NCBI GenBank assembly: GCA_902795045.1
Contig: CADBJU010000033.1
Coordinates: forward strand, 1 to 40,296
Origin: Oscillospiraceae bacterium
GTDB lineage: Bacteria; Bacillota; Clostridia; Oscillospirales; Oscillospiraceae
Reading direction: 5' to 3'
DNA length: 40,296 bases
Shown here: piece after piece, positions 15,590-23,531 of the stretch
How positions within the stretch are numbered: position 1 is the stretch's first letter
Layout of the letters: every line of letters begins with the position of its first letter
Program-made: the position numbers and the translations under genes
Notes under the pieces: model-generated
What the model saw: the letters and a program-made list of their open reading frames with translations, nothing else
Told to the model about the DNA's origin: nothing
The model's database searches: none

Positions 15590-17050
15590 ATGAAAAGTGC
15601 AAACGGAATCAACCTGACCATGCTCTGCGACTTCTATGAGCTGACCATGGGCAACGGCTACTTTGCCGACGGGATGAAGGACCGCATCTGCTACTTCGAC
15701 ATGTTCTTCCGCAGCGTGCCGGACCAGGGCGGCTACGCGGTGGCGGCCGGGCTGGAGCAGATCGTGGACTACATCCAGAACCTGCATTTCAGCGACGAGG
15801 ATATCGCGTACCTGCGCGGCCGCGGCATTTTCAGCGAGGGATTTCTCGACTACCTCAAACACTTCAAGTTCACCGGCGACATCTGGGCCATCCCCGAGGG
15901 TACGCCCATCTTCCCCATGGAGCCGGTGCTGACCGTGCGCGCCCCCGCCATCCAGGCCCAGCTTCTCGAGACCTACATGCTGCTGGAGTTCAACCACCAG
16001 AGCCTCATCGCCACCAAGGCAAGCCGCGTCTGCCGCGCCGCCGAGGGAAGGACCGTGCTGGAGTTCGGCTCGCGCCGCGCCCAGGGCATCGCGGGCGCCG
16101 TCACGGGCGCGAGGGCGGCCTTCATCGGCGGCTGCGCCGGTACGGCCTGCACCGTGTCCGATCAGCTCTACGGCGTCCCCGCCGCGGGCACCATGGCCCA
16201 CTCCTGGGTCCAGATGTTCGACTCCGAGCTCGACGCCTTCCGCAGCTACTGCCGCACCTACCCCAATAACGCGGTGCTGCTGGTGGACACCTACAACACC
16301 CTCAAGTCCGGCGTGCCCAACGCCATCAAGGCGTTCGACGAAATATTAAAACCGCTCGGCATCACCAAATGCGGCATCCGCCTCGACTCCGGCGACATGG
16401 CCTACCTCACCCAGAAGGCCCGCAAAATGCTCGACGACGCAGGCTGGACCGGGTGCACCATCACCGTCTCCAACTCCCTCGACGAGCGCCTGATCGCCAA
16501 CATCATCCACCAGGGCGCGAAGATCGACTCCTTCGGCGTGGGCGAGCGGCTCATCACCTCCAAGAGCGAGCCCGTCTTCGGCGGCGTGTACAAGCTCTGC
16601 GCCGTGGAAAACGACGACGGCTCCATCACCCCGAAGATCAAGGTCAGCGAGAACGTCGGCAAGATCACCAACCCCGGCTTCAAGAAGGTCTACCGCTTCT
16701 TCAACCGCGAGACCGGCATGGCCGAGGCCGACTATATCTGCATGCGCGACGAGACAGTGGACGACTCGAAGCCCCTCGAGATCTGCGACCCCTCCGAGCG
16801 CTGGAAGCGCAAGACCATGGAAAACTTCCGCGCGGTGGAGCTGCAGGTGCCCGTCTTCCTCGGCGGCAAGCTGGTGTACGAGCTGCCCACCCTCAAGGAC
16901 ATCAAGACCAACTGCGGCTACCAGATCTCCACCCTCTGGCCCGAGGTCAAGCGCTTCGACAACCCCCACACCTACTACGTGGACCTGTCCCCGAAGCTCA
17001 TGGCCCTCAAGGACGAGATGCTGGAAAACCACGGGCGGAGAAAGATGTAA
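15590..17050 (+). CDS. pncB: Nicotinate phosphoribosyltransferase
   Basis: Cytoplasmic enzyme of the Preiss-Handler NAD salvage route: it joins nicotinate to phosphoribosyl pyrophosphate, aided by ATP hydrolysis. The 486 residues start MKSANGINLTMLCDFYELTM, typical of the family. The segment GTMAHSWVQMF holds the histidine that is phosphorylated in family members. LVDTYNTLKSGVPNAIKAF and GIRLDSGDMAYL form the phosphate-binding barrel region. ATG 15590 has AGGAG six bases upstream; the in-frame extension to 15482 overlaps the promoter. It is followed by a trace of family A repeat (about 17051-17067). It appears to be monocistronic. Confidence 0.95.
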   Translation: MKSANGINLTMLCDFYELTMGNGYFADGMKDRICYFDMFFRSVPDQGGYAVAAGLEQIVDYIQNLHFSDEDIAYLRGRGIFSEGFLDYLKHFKFTGDIWAIPEGTPIFPMEPVLTVRAPAIQAQLLETYMLLEFNHQSLIATKASRVCRAAEGRTVLEFGSRRAQGIAGAVTGARAAFIGGCAGTACTVSDQLYGVPAAGTMAHSWVQMFDSELDAFRSYCRTYPNNAVLLVDTYNTLKSGVPNAIKAFDEILKPLGITKCGIRLDSGDMAYLTQKARKMLDDAGWTGCTITVSNSLDERLIANIIHQGAKIDSFGVGERLITSKSEPVFGGVYKLCAVENDDGSITPKIKVSENVGKITNPGFKKVYRFFNRETGMAEADYICMRDETVDDSKPLEICDPSERWKRKTMENFRAVELQVPVFLGGKLVYELPTLKDIKTNCGYQISTLWPEVKRFDNPHTYYVDLSPKLMALKDEMLENHGRRKM

Positions 17051-17152
17051 TGAAAAGCGAAAAGTGAAGTAATTCCGTACGAGGAAAAGCTTACGTTTTG
17101 ATGATCTTTCCGGCGCTGACAAAATATCCATATTAATAAAAGGAGAGCAAAC

Positions 17153-18025
17153 ATGAAAAAGATCCTGAGTTTTCTTCTGGCCCTGTGCATGCTGATCCCC
17201 CTCGCGGTGACCCCGGCCTTCGCAGCCGTCGGCTCTGCCGAGGAGTTCGAGCAGCTCAAGCAGCGCGCCGAGGGCGGCGACGCCGCCGCCATGGCGGAGG
17301 TCGGCAGCTGCTACTATCTGGGCAACTACGCCGGCGGCGTGAATCGCGATTTCAGCCAGGCCCTCGCCTGGTTCCTGCGCGCCGCCGAGGCCGGTGACAC
17401 GAGCGTGTATATGAACATCGCCAACATCTACGAAAAGGGCAGCGCCGGTGAGCGCAGCTTCGACAAGGCCTACGACTGGTTCCGGCGCGCCGCCGAGCTC
17501 GGCAGCAAGGAAGCCGAGGAACGCATGGCCGCGCCCGTGTATGCCGCCATGCGCTGGAAGGACGACGCCGCGGCGCTGACCGGCCAGCTCGGCGAGTACG
17601 GCAGCCTCGGCGGGCGCTACGGCACGCCCTTCTATCTGGATAAGCCCGTGCTGGACTGCTCCCTGATCACCCTGCAGCTGGGCTTTATCCAGTACCGCGG
17701 CTGGCCCTTCGGCCTGTACGGACTCTTCGCCCAGACCCTCAACGGCGACTGGGTGGAGGTCGACCGCTTCCAGATCGAGAAGTACTTTGAGCTGACCAAT
17801 CCCCTGTCCTTCCGGGCGCTGGGCGTGGTGCTCCTGGAGGACGGCATGGACTTCAACCTCGTCCATGCGGATACCTACTACGTGGACAAGACCTGCCTGG
17901 GCGAGTATTCCGACACCATCCTCCCGGCCGTGTTCACGCCGTCGGGCAAGGAGTATCCCGAGAATGCCGCCTCCTACAGCTCCGCAGCCTATGTCAATCC
18001 CTACCCCGAGGGGTACTTCGGCTGA
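17153..18025 (+). CDS. Secreted Sel1-repeat protein
   Basis: A predicted exported protein of 290 residues, function unknown. A signal peptide (about 1-25, LLALCMLIPLAVTPAFA) is followed by two Sel1-like repeats (about 35-125). The first contains GDAAAMAEVGSCYYLGNYAG and the second GDTSVYMNIANIYEKG with YDWFRRAAELGSKEAEE. Sel1 repeats form paired helices that bind other proteins. The C-terminal half (about 130-290) is rich in Tyr, Leu and acidic residues and matches no family I recognise. There is no membrane anchor or sorting signal. AAAGGAG precedes the start, and a hairpin at 18039-18065 follows the gene. Confidence 0.8.
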   Translation: MKKILSFLLALCMLIPLAVTPAFAAVGSAEEFEQLKQRAEGGDAAAMAEVGSCYYLGNYAGGVNRDFSQALAWFLRAAEAGDTSVYMNIANIYEKGSAGERSFDKAYDWFRRAAELGSKEAEERMAAPVYAAMRWKDDAAALTGQLGEYGSLGGRYGTPFYLDKPVLDCSLITLQLGFIQYRGWPFGLYGLFAQTLNGDWVEVDRFQIEKYFELTNPLSFRALGVVLLEDGMDFNLVHADTYYVDKTCLGEYSDTILPAVFTPSGKEYPENAASYSSAAYVNPYPEGYFG

Positions 18026-18038
18026 TATCCAAAACCGG

Positions 18039-18065
18039 CAGCGCCTCCCCAAACGGGAGGCGCTG
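18039..18065 (+). terminator. Hairpin after the Sel1 gene
   Basis: Perfect 11-bp stem (CAGCGCCTCCC and its complement) with a 5-base loop, but no T run follows. It is a terminator candidate only. Confidence 0.5.
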
Positions 18066-18110
18066 TCCCATGAAAGCGAAAAAAACACGCAAAAACCGAA
18101 AAATTTATAC

Positions 18111-18139
18111 TTGACCTCTCATTTCGGCTGTGCTATAGT
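18111..18139 (+). promoter_or_regulatory. Promoter of the rpmG-secE-nusG-rplK-rplA operon
   Basis: TTGACC (18111-18116), 17-bp spacer, TATAGT (18134-18139). The leader that follows (about 18146-18273) is roughly 128 bases. It can fold a GTGCGC/GCGCAC stem (18174-18199) and two weaker GC-rich stems. That may be a regulatory leader, but it matches none I recognise. Confidence 0.75.
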
Positions 18140-18273
18140 ATGGATTACCTGTCGGATGAGAGGCTTTCTTTTTGTGCGCATTTTTCAAAACGGGCGCACA
18201 GCCCTCCGTCCACACAGGGAGGCAATGCCCGCCCCGCACGGCGCGGGTAAATAAAATAGGAGGTGCCGAAAGA

Positions 18274-18435
18274 ATGGCTGCAGGCGCAAGAGTAAAAATC
18301 ACACTCAGATGCGATGAATGCAAGCAGAGGAACTACAACACGGTCAAGAACAAGAAGAACACTTCTGACCGTTTGGAGCGCAGCAAATATTGCCCCTTCT
18401 GCAGAAAGCACACCAAGCATGTCGAGAGCAAGTAA
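18274..18435 (+). CDS. rpmG: 50S ribosomal protein L33
   Basis: Small large-subunit ribosomal protein near the E site. The 53 residues include [20 protein letters not shown] and [10 protein letters not shown]. Both CxxC pairs are present, so this is the zinc-binding (C+) form. The start at 18274 is fixed by AGGAGGT nine bases upstream; the longer open frame back to 18172 runs through the leader. It is first in an operon with secE (20-base gap), nusG, rplK and rplA, the usual order in Firmicutes. No tRNA gene lies between rpmG and secE. Confidence 0.95.
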   Translation: MAAGARVKITLRCDECKQRNYNTVKNKKNTSDRLERSKYCPFCRKHTKHVESK

Positions 18436-18455
18436 GACGGAAAGGAACGTGTAAC

Positions 18456-18725
18456 ATGGCAGAGGAAAAGAAAACGAACGCCGCCCCCGCAAAGGCCGCC
18501 ACCGCCGTCAAGAAGGACGATACCGAGCTGAGCCTCTTCCAGAAGATCGGAAAGTGGTTCCGCGAGATGAAGAGCGAGCTGAAGAAGGTCGTATGGCCCA
18601 CGCCGAAGGCTCTTCGCAACAACACGCTCGTCTCCCTCGGCATGATGATGATTTCCGCGGTTGTGATCTGGGGCTTTGACGAATTTGCCCAGATGGTGGT
18701 CAGGCTCATCTTCCGTTTGGGTTGA
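18456..18725 (+). CDS. secE: Preprotein translocase subunit SecE
   Basis: Essential membrane subunit of the SecYEG channel that clamps SecY. The 89 residues have a charged cytoplasmic start (MAEEKKTNAAPAKAA...), the conserved amphipathic segment WFREMKSELKKVVWPTPKAL (about 36-55) and one membrane helix (about 60-83). This is the short one-helix form normal in Firmicutes. AAAGGAA lies upstream. The stop is five bases before the nusG start, so translational coupling is likely. Confidence 0.95.
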   Translation: MAEEKKTNAAPAKAATAVKKDDTELSLFQKIGKWFREMKSELKKVVWPTPKALRNNTLVSLGMMMISAVVIWGFDEFAQMVVRLIFRLG

Positions 18726-18730
18726 TCGAG

Positions 18731-19255
18731 ATGGCTGAAGAGGCAAAATGGTACGTTGTTCATACCTATTCCGGGTATGAGAACGCAGTCGCCGCCGCTG
18801 TGATGAAGGCGGCGGAAAACCGCAGGATGACGGATCTGATCCATGAGGTCAACATCCCCATGGAGACGGTGACCGAGATCACCGACGCCGGCGAAAAAAC
18901 CGTTGAGCGCAAGGTCTTCCCCGGCTATGTGCTGGTGAAGATGATCCTCACGGACGACAGCTGGCACCTGATCCACAACGTCCGCGGCGCAACAGGCTTC
19001 GTCGGGTCCGACGGCAAGGCCGTCCCCCTCACGGAGCAGGAGATCTACGATCTGGGCGTCGAGCGCAAGGAGATCGTTGTCGGCTACGGCCTCGGCGACG
19101 AGGTCAAGGTCATTGACGGACCGCTGGCCGGCTTCTTCGGCATCGTCGACGAGCTGGAGCCCGAGAAGGATCGGGTGCGCGTCGTGGTCTCCATGTTCGG
19201 CCGCGAGACTCCGGTTGATCTGGAGCTCGATCAGGTCGAAGTTACTGAAAAATAA
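18731..19255 (+). CDS. nusG: Transcription termination/antitermination factor NusG
   Basis: Cytoplasmic factor that binds RNA polymerase and affects pausing, Rho termination and coupling to ribosomes. The 174 residues begin [20 protein letters not shown], the canonical NGN domain start. They include [10 protein letters not shown] and the C-terminal KOW domain ([18 protein letters not shown], about 120-137). ATG 18731 is preferred; a TTG at 18722 would overlap the end of secE and add three residues. A recognisable Shine-Dalgarno sequence is weak, which suggests coupling to secE. Confidence 0.95.
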   Translation: MAEEAKWYVVHTYSGYENAVAAAVMKAAENRRMTDLIHEVNIPMETVTEITDAGEKTVERKVFPGYVLVKMILTDDSWHLIHNVRGATGFVGSDGKAVPLTEQEIYDLGVERKEIVVGYGLGDEVKVIDGPLAGFFGIVDELEPEKDRVRVVVSMFGRETPVDLELDQVEVTEK

Positions 19256-19278
19256 TAAAAAAGGTAGGTGCTTTCTCA

Positions 19279-19704
19279 GTGGCACAGAAAGTAGTTGGAT
19301 ACGTAAGATTCCAGGTTCCCGCCGGCAAAGCGACTCCGGCGCCCCCCGTCGGCCCCGCACTGGGCCAGTACGGCGTCAATATCGGTCAGTTCACCAAGGA
19401 CTTCAACGAGCGCACCAAGGGCGACATGGGCATGATGATCCCCGTCGTCATCACCGTGTACTCCGACCGCAGCTTCACCTTCGTCACCAAGACCCCTCCT
19501 GCTGCCCTTCTCATCAAGAAGGCCTGCGGCATTGAGACCGCCTCCGGCGTGCCCCAGAGAGACAAGGTCGCGACCATCAGCAAGGAAGACGTCCGCAAGA
19601 TCGCCGAGCAGAAGATGCCCGACCTCAACTGCACCGACATCGACTCCGCCATCAGCATGATCGCCGGTACCTGCCGCTCCATGGGCGTCATCGTCGGGGA
19701 CTGA
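19279..19704 (+). CDS. rplK: 50S ribosomal protein L11
   Basis: Large-subunit protein of the GTPase-associated centre, binding 23S rRNA and needed for stringent-factor activation. The 141 residues show the full family pattern: [35 protein letters not shown] and the C-terminal [10 protein letters not shown]. The start codon is GTG, with AAGGTAGGTG about ten bases upstream. It lies 23 bases after nusG and 59 bases before rplA, in the standard order. Confidence 0.97.
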   Translation: MAQKVVGYVRFQVPAGKATPAPPVGPALGQYGVNIGQFTKDFNERTKGDMGMMIPVVITVYSDRSFTFVTKTPPAALLIKKACGIETASGVPQRDKVATISKEDVRKIAEQKMPDLNCTDIDSAISMIAGTCRSMGVIVGD

Positions 19705-19763
19705 TCTCAAACGTGGGAGGATATTGAAAATCCGAATCAACCACATTTTAGGAGGAAATTAAA

Positions 19764-20456
19764 TTGTTTAGAGGAAAGAATTATAAAGAGAGCTCCAAGC
19801 TCATTGATAAACAGAACCTGTACGACCCCATGGAAGCGCTGAACCTGGTGTGCCAGGCCAGCAAGGCCAAGTTCGACGAGACCGTCGAGCTGCACCTCAA
19901 GCTCGGTGTTGACGGCCGTCACGCCGACCAGCAGGTTCGCGGCGCCATCGTCTTGCCCAACGGCACCGGCAAGACCGTGCGCGTGCTGGTCTTCTGCCCG
20001 CCCGAGCAGGTGGACGAGGCCCTCGCAGCCGGTGCGGATTACGCCGGCGGCATGGACTACGTCGAGAAGATCCAGAAGGAAAACTGGTTCGAGTTCGATA
20101 CCGTGATCGCCAACCCCAAGATGATGGGCACCGTCGGCCGTCTCGGTAAGATCCTCGGCCCGAAGGGCCTCATGCCTTCTCCCAAGGCCGGCACCGTCAC
20201 TCCGAACGTGGCCCAGGCCGTCAAGGAAGCCAAAGCTGGTAAGGTCGAGTACCGTCTGGACAAGACCAACATCATCCACTGCCCCATCGGCAAGGTCAGC
20301 TTCGGCGCCGAGAAGCTGTACGAGAACTACGTGGCACTGGTCGCGGCCGTCAACAAGGCCAAGCCCGCCGCCGCAAAGGGCCAGTACATCCGCTCCTGCG
20401 TCACCGCCTCCACCATGGGCCCCGGCATCAAGATCAACGCTCAGAAGCAGCTCTGA
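19764..20456 (+). CDS. rplA: 50S ribosomal protein L1
   Basis: Large-subunit protein of the L1 stalk, which moves deacylated tRNA out of the ribosome; in many bacteria it also represses its own operon. The 230 residues start [20 protein letters not shown] and include the signature region [18 protein letters not shown]. The start codon is TTG, set by AGGAGG eight bases upstream at 19750-19755. A very strong terminator follows at 20458-20502. The rplJ leader, rplJ and rplL do not follow, so the usual rplKAJL cluster is split here. Confidence 0.96.
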   Translation: MFRGKNYKESSKLIDKQNLYDPMEALNLVCQASKAKFDETVELHLKLGVDGRHADQQVRGAIVLPNGTGKTVRVLVFCPPEQVDEALAAGADYAGGMDYVEKIQKENWFEFDTVIANPKMMGTVGRLGKILGPKGLMPSPKAGTVTPNVAQAVKEAKAGKVEYRLDKTNIIHCPIGKVSFGAEKLYENYVALVAAVNKAKPAAAKGQYIRSCVTASTMGPGIKINAQKQL

Positions 20457-20457
20457 G

Positions 20458-20502
20458 AAAATCAAAACCGCTCCGTCATCTGACGGGGCGGTTTTTGATT
20501 TT
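20458..20502 (+). terminator. Terminator of the ribosomal operon
   Basis: Long stem with CAAAACCGCtCCGTCA paired to TGACGGgGCGGTTTTTG around a two-base loop, with a T-rich right arm. It begins two bases after the rplA stop. Confidence 0.92.
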
Positions 20503-20517
20503 AAAGTGAAAAGTGCT

Positions 20518-20594
20518 GTCATCCTGAGCGTCAGCGAAGGATCTTTCCTTGGCAGAAGAGGAAAGAAAAGATTCTTTGCTTCGCTCAGAATGAC
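20518..20594. repeat. Family E element, second copy
   Basis: Ends GTCATCCTGAGCG and CGCTCAGAATGAC, with inner AAGGATCTTTCCTT and AAGATTCTTTGCTT stretches. It is preceded by a short AAAGTGAAAAGTG trace of family A (about 20503-20515). Confidence 0.75.
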
Positions 20595-20645
20595 AAACCA
20601 GGGAATGAATGTGTATAGGAATAGTATATCCATGGTGCTTTTTGA

Positions 20646-20674
20646 TTGACAGGGCCTGTCGATTCCTGTAGAAT
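20646..20674 (+). promoter_or_regulatory. Consensus promoter of the 25-codon ORF
   Basis: TTGACA (20646-20651), 17-bp spacer, TAGAAT (20669-20674). A CTCCA-TTT-TGGAG hairpin at 20682-20694 would lie at the very 5' end of the transcript. Confidence 0.8.
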
Positions 20675-20757
20675 GATTATGCTCCATTTTGGAGTAAGGG
20701 CCTTAGTCAAGCGAGAAAAGGCGGTTCCGTCACACCACCCGGAAGGGAGGTGAAGAC

Positions 20758-20835
20758 ATGCCGATTACATTGACGTTTCATATACTTGGTTATACGATTA
20801 CCGTCACCGTAAAAAGCAGAAATCGCCACTCCTGA
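20758..20835 (+). CDS. 25-residue hydrophobic peptide, candidate type I toxin
   Basis: A very short ORF not resembling any family I can name. It starts MPITLTFHILGYTITVTV, a 16-residue hydrophobic, Thr-rich stretch, and ends in a basic KSRNRHS tail. That layout (short membrane segment plus positive tail) is the common build of type I toxins. GGGAGGTG lies seven bases before the ATG, an almost ideal ribosome binding site. A consensus promoter at 20646-20674 makes a leader of about 77 bases. A second consensus promoter at 20907-20935 fires in the opposite direction into the end of the ORF. The stop codon lies in the loop of a 13-bp hairpin. Toxicity is inference; a leader peptide or other small protein is possible. 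Confidence 0.6.
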   Translation: MPITLTFHILGYTITVTVKSRNRHS

Positions 20836-20850
20836 CCAGTGACGATTTCT
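20811..20850 (-). terminator. Terminator of the antisense RNA
   Basis: 13-bp stem with one mismatch (arms 20818-20830 and 20838-20850) around a 7-base loop, followed on the minus strand by GCTTTTT. The T run exists only in the leftward direction. Confidence 0.8.
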
Positions 20851-20900
20851 AACACTATTTAGAAAAGTTCTGGGCGGAGCCGTTTTTGACGGGGCCCTTC
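20811..20900 (-). ncRNA. Candidate antisense RNA (antitoxin)
   Basis: Predicted RNA of about 90 bases starting near 20900 from the promoter at 20907-20935 and ending in the terminator at 20811-20850. It is complementary to the last seven codons or so of the 25-codon ORF and to its 3' untranslated region. A GGGC...GCCC hairpin (about 20872-20897) would lie near its 5' end. Its existence is inferred from the promoter and terminator; no coding capacity is seen. Confidence 0.55.
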
Positions 20901-20906
20901 TCCATT

Positions 20907-20935
20907 ATTATAGTCAACACTGCGCTTCTTGTCAA
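20907..20935 (-). promoter_or_regulatory. Perfect consensus promoter on the minus strand
   Basis: TTGACA (20930-20935), 17-bp spacer, TATAAT (20907-20912), both boxes perfect. It points away from pgi, toward the 25-codon ORF. Confidence 0.85.
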
Positions 20936-20998
20936 GGCGCAAAACAGGGACACGGTTCGCGCCGCGTCCCTGTCTATCTCTTTTTAGGACCGCGCTGC

Positions 20999-22582
20999 TC
21001 AGATATCCAGCAGATCGCTGTAGGCCTTCAGAGCACCGTCGGTGTCGTGGGCCAGGACGCGCTTGGCCAGCACCTTGCCGAGCTGCACGCCCTCCTGGTC
21101 GAAGCTGTTGAGGTTCCAGCAGAAGCCCTGAAACATGACCTTGTTTTCAAAGTGGGCCAGCAGCGCGCCGAGGGATTCGGGGGTGAGCTGCTCGCCGATG
21201 ATGATGCTGGAGGGGCGGCCGCCCTCAAAGCTCTTGTTGGGATTTTCGTCAGACTTGCCGCAGGCAAAGGCCATGATCTGGGCGGCGACGTTGGCGCACA
21301 GCTTCTGCTGGCTGGTGCTGCCCTGGATGTCCACATCCATGCCGGCCTGATTGCGGCGGAAGCCCACAAACTGCAGCGGCACAATGTCGGTGCCCTGGTG
21401 CAGGAGCTGATAGAAGGAGTGCTGGCCGTTGGTGCCCGGCTCGCCGAAGATGATGGGGCCGGTGGGGTAGTCGACGCTCTCGCCGAAGCGGTTGACATGC
21501 TTGCCGTTGGACTCCATGTCGAGCTGCTGGAGGTGCGCCGGGAAGCGGCTGAGAGCCTGGGAGTAGGGCAGGACCGCTGTGGCGGGGCAGCCCAGGACGT
21601 TGCGCTCATACACACCGATGAGGGCGTCGAGCATGGCGGGGTTTTTGAGCAGGTCGGTCTCCTTCGCGGTCAGGTCCTCGGCGTGCGCGCCGTCGAGGAA
21701 GCGGGCGAAGACCTCGGGGCCGAAGGCCAGGGACAGCACCACGCCGCCCACGCAGGAGCAGGAGGAGTAGCGTCCGCCGATGTAGTCGTCCATGAAGAAG
21801 GCGGCGAGATAGTCGCTGGACTTGGCCAGGGGAGAGGTCTCGCTGGTGACGGCGACCATGTGCTTTGCCGGGTCGAGGCCCGCGTTTTTGAGGGCGTCCT
21901 TCACAAAGCTCTCGTTGGTCAGGGTCTCAAGCGTGGTGCCGGACTTGGAGACCAGCACAAACAGGGAGTGCCTGAGGTCGATGGTCTTGAGCACGCTTGC
22001 CGCGTCGTCGGGGTCGACGTTGCTGATAAAGCGGGCATCCATCTTGAGGGTGCCGTTGGCTCTGGCCCAGTTCTCCAGGGCCAGGTACATGGCGCGGGGG
22101 CCGAGATCGCTGCCGCCGATGCCGATCTGCACGACAGTGGTGAACTTCTCGCCGGAGGCGTTGGTGACTTCGCCCGCGTGGACCTTATTGGCAAAGGCGG
22201 CGGCCTTGGCCTGCTCGCCCGCGTAGAAGTCGCGCTTGTTCGTGCCGTCGGCCACGACGGCGTCGCCCAGCTGGCCGCGGGTCAGCTGGTGCAGGACCAG
22301 GCGCTTTTCGCCGGTGTTGATCATCTCGCCGTTATAAAGCGCTGCAAACTTCTCGGTCAGCTGCTGCTCGGCGGCAAGCTCCGAGAGGGCGGAGAGCACC
22401 TCGTCGTCCACAGCCTTGGCGGCAAAGTTATAGCTCAGGCCGCAGGCCATGGGGACGCTGTACTTTTTCACACGCTGTGCGCCCTTTTCGCCGCTCATGG
22501 CGACGGGCAGGTCCACGCGCTTGAGCGCGGAAAGCTTTTTGTAAGAGGCCAGGGTGTCAAGGTTTTTCCAGGCAATCATCAT
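20999..22582 (-). CDS. pgi: Glucose-6-phosphate isomerase
   Basis: Cytoplasmic enzyme of glycolysis and gluconeogenesis that interconverts glucose 6-phosphate and fructose 6-phosphate. The 527 residues show the SIS-type phosphosugar sites: VVQIGIGGSDLGPRAMYLAL and FVLVSKSGTTLETLTN. LLHQGTDIVPLQFVGF follows, with a Lys/His-rich C-terminal region. The start at 22582 has AAAGGA eight bases upstream; ATG 22579 is an equal alternative. The promoter at 22628-22656 gives a short leader. The gene is monocistronic: thiT upstream ends at 22670, ahead of that promoter. Confidence 0.95.
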   Translation of the reverse strand: MMIAWKNLDTLASYKKLSALKRVDLPVAMSGEKGAQRVKKYSVPMACGLSYNFAAKAVDDEVLSALSELAAEQQLTEKFAALYNGEMINTGEKRLVLHQLTRGQLGDAVVADGTNKRDFYAGEQAKAAAFANKVHAGEVTNASGEKFTTVVQIGIGGSDLGPRAMYLALENWARANGTLKMDARFISNVDPDDAASVLKTIDLRHSLFVLVSKSGTTLETLTNESFVKDALKNAGLDPAKHMVAVTSETSPLAKSSDYLAAFFMDDYIGGRYSSCSCVGGVVLSLAFGPEVFARFLDGAHAEDLTAKETDLLKNPAMLDALIGVYERNVLGCPATAVLPYSQALSRFPAHLQQLDMESNGKHVNRFGESVDYPTGPIIFGEPGTNGQHSFYQLLHQGTDIVPLQFVGFRRNQAGMDVDIQGSTSQQKLCANVAAQIMAFACGKSDENPNKSFEGGRPSSIIIGEQLTPESLGALLAHFENKVMFQGFCWNLNSFDQEGVQLGKVLAKRVLAHDTDGALKAYSDLLDI

Positions 22583-22627
22583 TCGATCTATCCTTTCGTT
22601 CGTGGTGATATACGAGAGATTGCCTTT

Positions 22628-22656
22628 ATTGTATCGCACGGCGCGCGGAATGTCCA
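22628..22656 (-). promoter_or_regulatory. Promoter of pgi
   Basis: TGGACA (22651-22656), 17-bp spacer, TACAAT (22628-22633) on the minus strand. Confidence 0.65.
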
Positions 22657-22669
22657 GTGATTTCAGCAC

Positions 22670-23233
22670 TTATTTCAGATCCATACCGCGGATGTAATAG
22701 CCCAGAGGCTTCCAAAGCAGCGCGCCGACGAGCAGGCAGAGCGCCATGTCGATGAGCATATAGCTGCCGTTATAGAGGAAGGAGTAGAACCAGGGGGTGG
22801 TCATGGTCATGCCGAAGAAGGTCTCGGGCATGTACTCGCCCCAGACCCACACGCCCACCAGATAGTGGACGAGAAAGCGGGCCATGGAGCCGACGATCGT
22901 GCCGGTGAAGAAGCCGAAGAGCCGTGTGTGGAAAAGCCCCGCAAAGCCCAGCACCGTGAAGGCCACAATATAGTCGCCCAGCATCGACTGCCAGCCCCAG
23001 GCGTAGGCGCCGTCGAGCAGCAGCTGCAGAAGGCTGAACACAAAGCTTGCGAGCATCCCGGGCCCGAAGCCCCAGCGGGCGCAGAAAATGAAGATCGGCA
23101 GCATGGACACCGTGATGGAGCCGCCCTGGGGCAGCTCAAAGAGCTTGAGGTAGCTGAGCACCTGGGCCAGCGCGACAAAGATCGCGCCCTCGGTCAGGCA
23201 GCGGAGTGTGAGTTTGGACTTGTTCTTGTTCAT
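22670..23233 (-). CDS. thiT: ECF thiamine transporter S component ThiT
   Basis: Membrane substrate-binding subunit that captures thiamine and docks with a shared ECF module (EcfA, EcfA', EcfT), which is not in this window. The 187 residues form about six membrane helices. LTEGAIFVALAQVLSYLKLF opens the protein, GGSITVSMLPIFIFCARWG follows, and the C-terminal part has FYSFLYNGSYMLIDM. The start at 23233 has GGGAGG upstream; an earlier ATG at 23293 lies inside the riboswitch terminator. A TPP riboswitch with an intrinsic terminator directly precedes the gene, which supports the thiamine assignment. Confidence 0.93.
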   Translation of the reverse strand: MNKNKSKLTLRCLTEGAIFVALAQVLSYLKLFELPQGGSITVSMLPIFIFCARWGFGPGMLASFVFSLLQLLLDGAYAWGWQSMLGDYIVAFTVLGFAGLFHTRLFGFFTGTIVGSMARFLVHYLVGVWVWGEYMPETFFGMTMTTPWFYSFLYNGSYMLIDMALCLLVGALLWKPLGYYIRGMDLK

Positions 23234-23275
23234 GATGTTTTCCTCCCATAACATGTTTTGGGAAGCAGTGTGCGC

Positions 23276-23306
23276 AAAAAAACGCAGGCTCAAAATCGAA
23301 CCTGCG
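23276..23306 (-). terminator. Riboswitch-controlled terminator of thiT
   Basis: Stem CGCAGGTTCGA/TTGAGCCTGCG type (23283-23306) followed on the minus strand by seven T, between the TPP aptamer and the thiT start. Confidence 0.9.
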
Positions 23307-23321
23307 TCAAAGCGCTGCGCA

Positions 23322-23414
23322 TACTGTTTCCTACGCCGGCATTATCCGGATCAGGTTCCAGGGTTTCAAGGCGCGTTTACCTCGTCTCAGCCGGAAGCCT
23401 CCAGCACCCCTTTT
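23322..23414 (-). promoter_or_regulatory. TPP riboswitch
   Basis: On the minus strand, GGGGTGC is followed by GGCTGAGA, ACCCTGGAACCTGATCCGG and ATAATGCCGGCGTAGGAAA, the conserved THI-box elements in the right order and spacing. Binding of thiamine pyrophosphate should favour the terminator at 23276-23306 and switch thiT off. Confidence 0.96.
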
Positions 23415-23426
23415 GATTGTGCCTGC

Positions 23427-23455
23427 ATTGTAGCACGGTATATGCGTATTGTCAA
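23427..23455 (-). promoter_or_regulatory. Promoter of the thiT riboswitch
   Basis: TTGACA (23450-23455), 17-bp spacer, TACAAT (23427-23432) on the minus strand, just upstream of the aptamer. Confidence 0.8.
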
Positions 23456-23531
23456 GAAAGGGCTTTTCACCAAGGCGCGGGGTGTGGTATAGTATGAACT
23501 GCGCAATATTTATTTTACAGCTCGGAAATCA

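Noticed and set aside
18436-18455. tRNA gene between rpmG and secE, as in some Clostridia
   Set aside because: The gap is only 20 bases.
20457-20757. rplJ leader or attenuator after rplA
   Set aside because: No rplJ follows; the hairpin is a plain terminator and the next region is an element and a separate promoter.
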